From Marichromatium gracile (lineage in GTDB: Bacteria > Pseudomonadota > Gammaproteobacteria > Chromatiales > Chromatiaceae): DNA of 64,000 bases. Every line of letters begins with the position of its first letter. The first letter of the stretch is position 1. Shown here in pieces: positions 19,169-27,000 of the stretch. The notes below the pieces were generated by a model. The model saw nothing but the letters and a program-made list of their open reading frames with translations, had not been told where the DNA came from and searched no databases. The DNA lies in NCBI RefSeq assembly GCF_004343155.1, contig NZ_SMDC01000012.1, forward strand, positions 1 through 64,000, read 5' to 3'. The position numbers and the translations under genes were made by a program.

Positions 19169-21687
19169 CAGTCCCCGTCCTCCGTCCGTCGGGCGCAGTC
19201 GCCGCTCGACTCGATGCGGAACAGGTGCAGCCAGCCGTGCTCGACCAGCTCGCGCACCAAGTCGTGGCGCGCGATCACCGCATCGATCTCGCTCTGCGGC
19301 GCCTCGATGAACACGCTCAACCGGATCGGCTCGTGGATCCAGCGCCGACCGTCGTGCAACGACTGCAGCGGCAGCCCCACCCGTAGGTCGCCGCCGTTGC
19401 CCTCGATCACGCCGATGGCGCCGCCGACGACGTTGTGCAGCACCTTGTTGCCACTGCCGAAACGGCGGTTGTCGACGCAGGAGGCGTAGTACTGGAGGTT
19501 GATCCAGCTGGCGACCACCATCGGCGCGGTCATGATCAGCTCCAGGGTCGCGAAGCCGTGATCGGCGCGCCAGTCGTAGTCGTGGAGGAAGGCGCGGCCA
19601 CCGAGGTCGAGACCCTGGGTGCGCGTGCGTGGCGCGGCGATGAAGCAGGCGTTGCCGGCCAGCCCCCACTCCGGGCGCACCTGCGACCAGTCGCGGGCGC
19701 GGTGCTCGACCCGCCTGGTCAGCGCCCGGCCCTCGCGTCCACCGAGTCCGAGCAGCGTGGCGCGCTGCAGCCGGGTCAGCTCGCCGGCCTGATCGAGTCG
19801 GCTGCCGAGTTCGGCCAGCTCTTCGGCAGAGTCGGCGGGGAGGTGCTGGTGGTCGAACAGCCGGATCCGGTCGGTGGTGGTGTCGTGGAGCGCGGGCAGG
19901 AACCAGGTGTCCTGCGGGATCGCGATACCGCGCGCGGCGAGTCCCGCGCGGACCTCCGCGGCGTTGAGCAGCGCGGCGACCACGCGGGCGTTGGTCTCGC
20001 CGCTCTGGCCGCCGCAGGCGCCGCAGTCGAGCCCGGTGGCATGGGGGTTGTTGACGCTGCTGCTGCCGTGTCCGACCAGCAGCACCAGCCGGGCGAAGCC
20101 CGCGGTCAGCGACATGCCGCGGAGGATGCCCTCGGCGAGCGCGACACGCTCGGCCTCGGGGATGCCGAGTGCGTGATCGGCATGAGGGTGGCCGCAGGGC
20201 GCGAGGCTGGGGGCGAGGCGCGCGGCCTGCTCGGGGTCGAGCCTGGGATCGTCCGGGGCCGGCACCGGGCGGCTCCAGCCGAGGCTGTCGCCGATGAGCT
20301 TGGGCACGTAGAGCCAGAAGCCGGCGGCCTCGACGAAGGAGAAGCACGAGGCCGCGCCCATCTTGAAGGTCTTCCATGCCTTGCCGATGCCGAGCCGTCG
20401 GTGCTGGGCGGCCAGCGCCTCGGCCTGCTCCTCGGGTTCGGCCTCGTGCAGCTCGGAGCAGACCCGATAGCGCGGCGCGAGCAGCACCGGGAGCTGCGGG
20501 CGTGGGTGGTCGGCACCGAACGGCTGGTGGGCGATGGGGGCGCCGAAGAAACCGGCGAAGCCGAGGGTCTGGACCCGGGGGCAGACGGTCTCCAGCGCGC
20601 GGCGGATCACCTCGGAACGCACGTCGATGCAGAAGGCGGCCTGGAGCGGCGGGCGGGTGGCGGGCGCGCTGTGGCGGTGTGCGCGCAGTCGCGCGATCAG
20701 ACCGCGTTGATAGGCCAGCTCCTGGGCGCACAACAGCACCCGGTCGATGGCGTCCTCGGGGTCGGGCGCGTCGGGGTCGCCGGCGCGTCGTTCGAGTTCG
20801 GCGCAGAGCGCGTGCCAGCGGGCGGTGAGACCGGGGCTGGCCTTGTGCTCGTAGACCAGGACCTCCCAGGCCAACCGGATGGCGAGCAGCGCCTCGATGT
20901 GGTCGTCGCTGCCGCCCTCGAGTTCGGCCTCCCAGCGCAGCAGCCGGGTCCAGGCCGCCCAGCCGCCGACATCGAGCAGCGCGGCATGGAGATAGTCGGC
21001 CCAGGCCGCCTGGGGGATGCCGAGCCGTCCCAGGGCCGCGCCGATACAGGCGCGCGGCGCCTCGGGCAGGGCGCGCACCCGGGCGCGGATGCCGCCTTGG
21101 CCCATCATGTCGGCGCTGTAGTCGAGCGCGGCGAAGGCGCGCCAGGCGTCGTAGAGCCGCATCCCCGACCAGGGGTGCTGCCAGGTCGCCTGACCCATGT
21201 CGAAATAGGCCGCGCAGTGATGGCTGATGCGATCGATCACGAATTCCGACCAGTCGTCGGCGTCGAGCTCGTCGACCAGCGCAGTGATCAGCGGCACCCC
21301 GGTGCGTGGCGCGCGCTCCCGGTCGAGCGCGGCACGCAGCTGCTCGGGGGGGAGCGTGCTGGCACAGCGTGCGGCGGCCTCGACGAGGTCCCGTTCGCCG
21401 ATCTCGCCGCGCGCGAGCCGCTCGCGGAAATAGCCGCGCGGCATGTACATCCGCACCCCGGCGATGCGTCGCAGCAGATCCCCGGCGTGGTCGAAGTCGA
21501 GTGCGCGCAGGCCGTGGAAGGGGTTGACCGCGACGAAGCGGTCGAGCGGCCACACCGGGGCGATGCGCGCACAGGCCGTCTCGATCGCCTCGATCAGGTC
21601 GTGCTCGCCGGGACCGGGTGTCTCGGCATCGAGTGGCAGTTGGCCGGCCATGCGTGGCTCCGGGGTGTGCAGGTCATTGGGCTTCAT
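19147..21687 (-). CDS. dabA: Inorganic carbon transporter subunit DabA (DUF2309)
   Basis: An 846-residue DUF2309 protein. DabA is the beta-carbonic-anhydrase-like subunit of the DAB complex, which accumulates bicarbonate for CO2 fixation using an ion gradient through DabB. The four zinc/active-site positions known from Halothiobacillus DabA are recognisable: Cys353 and Asp355 in FCIDVRSE, His540 in LVGHGSSSVNNPHA, and Cys555 in GLDCGACGG, with the same 15-residue His-Cys spacing. The ATG at 21687 has GGAGG eight bases upstream; an ATG overlapping the dabB stop is less likely. The gene follows dabB by 14 bases. Confidence 0.95.
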   Translation of the reverse strand: MKPNDLHTPEPRMAGQLPLDAETPGPGEHDLIEAIETACARIAPVWPLDRFVAVNPFHGLRALDFDHAGDLLRRIAGVRMYMPRGYFRERLARGEIGERDLVEAAARCASTLPPEQLRAALDRERAPRTGVPLITALVDELDADDWSEFVIDRISHHCAAYFDMGQATWQHPWSGMRLYDAWRAFAALDYSADMMGQGGIRARVRALPEAPRACIGAALGRLGIPQAAWADYLHAALLDVGGWAAWTRLLRWEAELEGGSDDHIEALLAIRLAWEVLVYEHKASPGLTARWHALCAELERRAGDPDAPDPEDAIDRVLLCAQELAYQRGLIARLRAHRHSAPATRPPLQAAFCIDVRSEVIRRALETVCPRVQTLGFAGFFGAPIAHQPFGADHPRPQLPVLLAPRYRVCSELHEAEPEEQAEALAAQHRRLGIGKAWKTFKMGAASCFSFVEAAGFWLYVPKLIGDSLGWSRPVPAPDDPRLDPEQAARLAPSLAPCGHPHADHALGIPEAERVALAEGILRGMSLTAGFARLVLLVGHGSSSVNNPHATGLDCGACGGQSGETNARVVAALLNAAEVRAGLAARGIAIPQDTWFLPALHDTTTDRIRLFDHQHLPADSAEELAELGSRLDQAGELTRLQRATLLGLGGREGRALTRRVEHRARDWSQVRPEWGLAGNACFIAAPRTRTQGLDLGGRAFLHDYDWRADHGFATLELIMTAPMVVASWINLQYYASCVDNRRFGSGNKVLHNVVGGAIGVIEGNGGDLRVGLPLQSLHDGRRWIHEPIRLSVFIEAPQSEIDAVIARHDLVRELVEHGWLHLFRIESSGDCARRTEDGDWCTVESH

Positions 21688-21701
21688 CGGAGATCCCTCC
21701 A

Positions 21702-23306
21702 TCAGGCCGTGACGGTCGCCGGACGCGGCGGCCACAGTCGGGTGATCAGCCGGGTCACCAGGATGTCGACATAGAGTCCGTTGTAGAGATGGACCTGGAT
21801 CGCCTGGCGCAGCGGTCCGTGCAGCCGGGTGAACAGATGCTGGAGCAACAGCAGGCCGACGAAGACGGCGACGATCGCCAGCGCGGTGAGGGTGCCGAGC
21901 CGCGCGGCGGCGACCGGCAGTGCCACCAGATCGTCGGCGACGGCCAGCTCGAACAGTCGGTGCAGCCCGAAGTAGCCGACGCAGACCAGGGCGCCGATCA
22001 GGGTCGCGCGCGGCAGCAGCGCGGCCTCGGCGCCGAGGCGCAGCGCCTGCAGCAGCAGTTGGGCGACGGCGACGGTGACGATCGCCCCGGCGACGAGCAG
22101 CGCCGGTTGGTGGCCTGGATCGATGCCGAAGGCCAGCGCGGCGAGCAGCGCCATCAGCAGCGCCCCCTGGAAGGCGACCAGCCACTGCCAGGGCGCGAGC
22201 GGAGCCTGGGCGAGCTGCGGCGTGGGGGCGCGGAAGCCGTCGACGCTGCTGCCCGAGGCGAGGAAGGCGTGCGCCTTGTAGAGCGAGTGGGCGACCAGGT
22301 GCAGCAGCGCCAGGCTGTAGAGCCCGAGCCCGGCCTCGAGCAGCATGAAACCCATCTGCGCCGAGGTCGACCAGGCCAGCGAGACCTTGATGCTGGTCTG
22401 AGTGAGCATCACCAGTGAGGCGATCACCAGGGTGACGAGCCCGATCAGCGCGAGGGCATCGAGCGCCGCTCCCGAGAAGGACATGATCGGGCTCATGCGG
22501 ATCACCAGGAAGGCACCGGCATTGACGATCCCGGCATGGAGCAGCGCCGAGACCGGGGTCGGCGCCTCCATCACCTGCAACAACCAGCCGTGGAAGGGGA
22601 ACTGGGCGCACTTGAGCACCGCGCTCAGCACCACCAGCCAGGCCGCCCACTGCAAGGGCGCCGACAGCGGTCCGAGATGCCCCGCCATGGCCGCGTGCAG
22701 CCCGGCGAACTCCAGGGTGTGCAGCTCGGCGCCGATCAGCACCACCGCGATCAACAGGCTGACATCACCGATACGGCTGAAGACGAACTTCTTGTGCGCG
22801 GCGAGCTGCGCGCCGGGCCGCTCCGGGTAGAACAGCAGCAGGCGGTGCAGGCTCAGGCTGGTGGCGATCCAGGCGAGCGCGAACAGCAGCAGGTTGCCGG
22901 CGACGATCAGGGTGAGGATCGCAGCCAGGGTCAGCAGCAACCATTGGTGGAAACGCCCCTCGCCGTGGTCGCCGGCCATGTAGTTGCGCGCATAGCGGGT
23001 GACCACGGCGCCGACCAGCGACACCAGACAGAGCATGATCGCGGTCACCCCGTCGAGATAGACCCCGAGCCCGAGGCTGCCGAACAGCGGCACCGGCAGT
23101 GACAACAGGGTGATCGACTGCGCCGGGCCGAAGCCGTGCCCGATGAGCGCGACCAGCGCCAGCGCGAAGGCCGTCCAGGCCGCCAGCCCGGAGAGCCGGG
23201 CCATCCCGGGTCCGGCCTCCCGCGCGCGCAGGCCGGGCAGCGCCCCGGCGGTCCAGAGCACGGTGGGCGCGAGCAGGGCGGCGAGGGTGGAGAGCGTGAG
23301 CGTCAT
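21702..23306 (-). CDS. dabB: Inorganic carbon transporter membrane subunit DabB (NuoL-like)
   Basis: A 534-residue multi-helix protein of the proton-conducting membrane transporter family (NuoL/MrpA type), with about 13 hydrophobic helices. Conserved blocks include TRYARNYMAGDHGEGRFHQW, HAGIVNAGAFLVIRMSP, ALIGLVTLVIASLVML followed by IKVSLAWSTSAQMGFMLLE, and HSLYKAHAFLASG. In DAB systems this subunit supplies the cation gradient that drives DabA. A GGGAGG ribosome site precedes the ATG. With dabA it forms the dabBA operon. No LysR/CbbR gene is adjacent, and the 770 bp upstream are non-coding and repeat-rich. Confidence 0.93.
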   Translation of the reverse strand: MTLTLSTLAALLAPTVLWTAGALPGLRAREAGPGMARLSGLAAWTAFALALVALIGHGFGPAQSITLLSLPVPLFGSLGLGVYLDGVTAIMLCLVSLVGAVVTRYARNYMAGDHGEGRFHQWLLLTLAAILTLIVAGNLLLFALAWIATSLSLHRLLLFYPERPGAQLAAHKKFVFSRIGDVSLLIAVVLIGAELHTLEFAGLHAAMAGHLGPLSAPLQWAAWLVVLSAVLKCAQFPFHGWLLQVMEAPTPVSALLHAGIVNAGAFLVIRMSPIMSFSGAALDALALIGLVTLVIASLVMLTQTSIKVSLAWSTSAQMGFMLLEAGLGLYSLALLHLVAHSLYKAHAFLASGSSVDGFRAPTPQLAQAPLAPWQWLVAFQGALLMALLAALAFGIDPGHQPALLVAGAIVTVAVAQLLLQALRLGAEAALLPRATLIGALVCVGYFGLHRLFELAVADDLVALPVAAARLGTLTALAIVAVFVGLLLLQHLFTRLHGPLRQAIQVHLYNGLYVDILVTRLITRLWPPRPATVTA

Positions 23307-23398
23307 ACCGAATCCTCCCGACTGAGCAATCCATGGGCGATGTACTCAGGGTAGGTCGGTCATCCCTCCTTAAAAAATCGATCTTTTAGCTGATTTGT

Positions 23399-23414
23399 AT
23401 CGATTTATTTCGAT
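23399..23414. promoter_or_regulatory. Palindromic operator candidate upstream of dabB
   Basis: ATCGA-TTTATT-TCGAT is a perfect inverted repeat in a short AT-rich island 93-108 bases before the dabB start; another ATCGAT lies at 23377-23382. The position suits a regulator site for dabBA. No regulator can be assigned. Confidence 0.3.
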
Positions 23415-23439
23415 GGTTAAGCGTTTGCGCTGAGCGATC

Positions 23440-23990
23440 GACAGGGAAGTGAACCGCGATGACGCGAAGGGTGTGCAACGATCGTAGGGTGGGCAAAGCG
23501 CAGCGTGCCCACCGTGCGCCAGCCGCCGGGGGATCGAACCGCGATGACGCGAAGGACGCGAAGGGATTTCGCAAGGTGGACAAAGGCACCGTTGTTCCAG
23601 GATGGCGTCCCGCGCCCCGCCGCCAGCTTGTAGTTTGGGTTGCCGTCGGCAACCCAACACCGGCGCCGTTGCCCGATGATGGCGCGCCGATGCCGGGTGA
23701 CACGTCCACGGGCGTTCCCAGCTCGTCGACTGAGCGGTGCGCGGACGGGACGTCAAGCCCGGGTTGATCGCAATCTCTTCGGATCGAATCCCCCCAACCC
23801 CCTTTGACCAAAGGGGGCTTTCAAGCCCTTTGCGTCCTTCGCGTCATCGCGGTTCGATCGGCTGGTGGCTGGTGGCTGGTGGCTGGTGGCTGGTGGCTGG
23901 TGGCTGGTGGGCACGCTGCGCTTTGCCCACCCTACAAAAAAACCTTCGCGTCATCGCGGTTCAATCTTCTGGCGACTGACCTTGCATCGG
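23440..23990. repeat. Intergenic repeat cluster between dabB and the helicase gene
   Basis: This gene-free stretch (23307-24079) is built of modules shared with other gaps: GAACCGCGATGACGCGAAGG (23457, 23538), the palindrome GGGTGGGCAAAGCGCAGC..GCCCACC (about 23488, and inverted about 23908-23934), the hairpin GGGTTGCCGTCGGCAACCC (23638-23656), and a CGGATCGAATCCCCCCAACC..AAGGGGGCTTTC block (23780-23822). Seven perfect GGCTGGT heptamers occupy 23860-23908. I found no gene in it. Confidence 0.8.
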
Positions 23991-24079
23991 TCGCGATCTG
24001 CGTCTAACGTCCACGGTTTGCGGCGCGCCCGGTGGTTGGCGGTCGAGGATGCAGGATTCGAGCAGGAGCTGGGCGTTCG

Positions 24080-27000
24080 GTGGATGGGTTGATCGTCGAC
24101 CTCGAGGTGGTTCCCGCAGGCGACGAGGCGCCTGCCCGGATCTTCAAGATCGGTGCGCTGCGCCAGGGGGCCGGCGAGACGCTGGAGCTCGACACCGACG
24201 GCGGGCTCGATGCCGCGCTGCGGCGCCTCGATGCCCTAGCCGAAGGGGCCGACTGCGTGCTCGGTCACAATGTCCTCGACCACGACCTGCCGCTGTTGCG
24301 TGCCGCCGCCCCCGATCTGAGGCTGTTGCGCCTGCCGGTGATCGATACCCTCAGGCTCTCGCCGCTGGCCTTCCCCCAGGACCCCTATCACCAGTTGGTC
24401 AAGGACTACAAGGCCGTTGCGGCGAGCCGTAACTCGCCGCTGGCCGACTGTCGCGCGACCGCGGCCCTGTTCGACGCCGAGACCGAGGCCCTCGCCGCGC
24501 TGGGCGCGCGCTACCCCGAGTTGCTCGACTGCTATCAGACCCTGCTCACCGAGCGCATCGATAGTGGGCTCGGCGCCTGGTTCGTCGGCCTGACCGGGCA
24601 CGCGCCACACGCGGCGGAGTGGTTGGTCGGGACGCTGCGCGGGTTGCTCGTCGACGAGACGACAGAAGCGGGTGTCCGGGTCTGTCCCGCCGCGCTGGAG
24701 ACACTGCTCGCCGGGTTGGTCATCGACACCGAGCGGCGCTGGTCGCTGGCCTATGCGCTGTCCTGGCTGCTGGCGGGTGCGGGCGAGGCGGTGCTTGCGC
24801 CCTGGGTGCGCCATCAGTTCCCCGTCACCGCCGAGCTGATCGCGCGGCTGCGCGACACCCCCTGTGGCGATCCCGCCTGCGCCTATTGCGCGCAGGTCCA
24901 CGACCCGAGGACTCAGCTCCGGCGCTATTTCGGTTTCGAGGATTTCCGCCGCGAGCCCGAGGGCGGCAGCCTGCAACACGATCTGGTGCTCGGTGGGATG
25001 CGCGGCGAGTCGCTGCTGGCGGTGTTGCCCACCGGTGGCGGCAAGTCGCTCTGCTACCAGCTCCCGGCGCTCAACCGCTATCAGCGCAACGGCGCGCTGA
25101 CGGTGATCGTCTCGCCGTTGCAGTCGTTGATGAAGGATCAGGTCGACGGGCTGCTGGCGCACAACCTGCACTGCGCGGCGACGCTCAACGGCTTGCTGAC
25201 CCTGCCCGAGCGTGCCGACGTGCTCGATCGCATCCGGCGCGGCGCGGTCGGACTCCTGCTGGTCTCGCCCGAGCAGTTCCGCAACCGCGCCTTCCGCGCC
25301 GCCATCGCCCAGCGCGAGGTCGGTGCCTGGATCTTCGACGAGGCGCACTGTCTGTCGAAGTGGGGCAACGACTTCCGGCCCGACTATCTCTATGTCGCGC
25401 GTTTCATCCGCCGCTTCGGCGGCGACGATGCGCCGGTGGCGCCGATCGGTTGTTTCACCGCCACCGCCAAGCCCGATGTGCTGGAGGACATCCGCGCCCA
25501 TTTCACCGAGGTGCTGGGGATCGGCTTCCGCGACCTGATCGGCACGCCCCGACGCGCCAATCTCGACTACGGGGTGCTGCCGGTGGGCGCCGCCGAGAAG
25601 CCGGTGCGCATCCATCAGCTGCTCACCGAGACCTTTCCCGAATCCGACTCACCCGGCGGCGCCGTGGTGTTCGCCGCCAGTCGGCGCCATGCCGAGGAAC
25701 TGGCCGAGTTCCTCAGCGGGCAGGATTGGGACTGTCGGCACTTCCACGCCGGGCTGGCGCCGAACGCCAAGAAGGACATTCAGGACGCCTTCAAGCGCGG
25801 CGCGCTGCGGGTGATCGTCGCCACCAACGCCTTCGGCATGGGGGTCGACAAGCCCGATGTGCGGCTGGTGGTGCACGCCGACATCCCCGGCTCGCTGGAG
25901 AACTATCTGCAGGAGGCCGGACGTGCCGGGCGCGACCAGCAACCGGCGCGCTGCGTGCTGCTCTACGATCCGCAGGACATCGAGACCCAGTTCGGGCTCG
26001 CTGCCCGCACCCAGCTGAGTCTGCGCGACATCCAGCAGATCCTCCGTGCGCTGCGCCAGATCCACGGGCGGCGTGGCGATGCCGCCGAACTGGTGGTCAG
26101 CAGCGGCGAGATCCTCCAGCACGCCGCGCTCGATGCCGGGTTCGACGCCGATGCCGATCACGCCGAGATAAAGGTGGTGACCGCGCTCGCCTGGCTGGAG
26201 CGCGCCGCGCTGCTCGAGCGCGATGTCAACGAGACCCGCCTCTTCCCCGCGCGGCTGCACGAGCCGGATCGCGCGCGCGCCGCCGCCCGTCTCGACCGGG
26301 CGGGATTGCCGCGCCGCCAGCGCGCGATCTTCGACACCGTGCTCGACTGTCTCTACGCCGCCGCGGCCGATGCGCGGATCGACACCGACGCCCTGGCGCG
26401 GGCGACCGGGACCAGCGGTGAGGAGGTGACCGGGGTGCTGCGCCAGCTCGAACAGCTCGGGCTGGTGGACAACGACACCCAGCTCACGCTGTATCTGCGT
26501 CATGGCGTCAGTGGTGCGGCGAAGGGGCGCCTGGAGCGCTGTCTCGCGCTCGAACAGGCGCTGTTCGCGCTGTTGCCGGAGCTTGCCCCGGATGCCGACC
26601 AGGGCGAGTGGCAGGACCTCAATCTGCCCCGGCTCACCGCGCGACTGCGCGAGGAGACCGGGCAGCACGGGCTCAGCCCGCCACGGGTGCTGCGGCTGTT
26701 GCGCGGGCTCGCGCAGGATCGCGATGGCGACAGTCGCCAGCCCGGCGCCTTCGAGCTGGATGCCTTCAGCCGCGACCATCTCCGATTGCGGTTGCGCGGG
26801 CGCTGGGGCTGGACGCGGATTCACGCCTTCGGCGAGCGCCGGCGCGCGCTCGCGGCGACCTTGTTGCGTTTCCTCATCGCGCGGGTCCCCGAGGGGGTCC
26901 GGCGCAAGGACGTCTTGGTCAGCACCACCTTCGGTGAGCTGCTCGGCTGCATCGAGGGCGATGCGGTGCTTGCTGCCACCCTGTGCCCGGAGCAGCGCCG

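Noticed and set aside
23307-23360. A short leader peptide (MTDLP) before dabB
   Set aside because: The ATG follows AAGGAGGG too closely for normal initiation, and a five-codon frame has no independent support.
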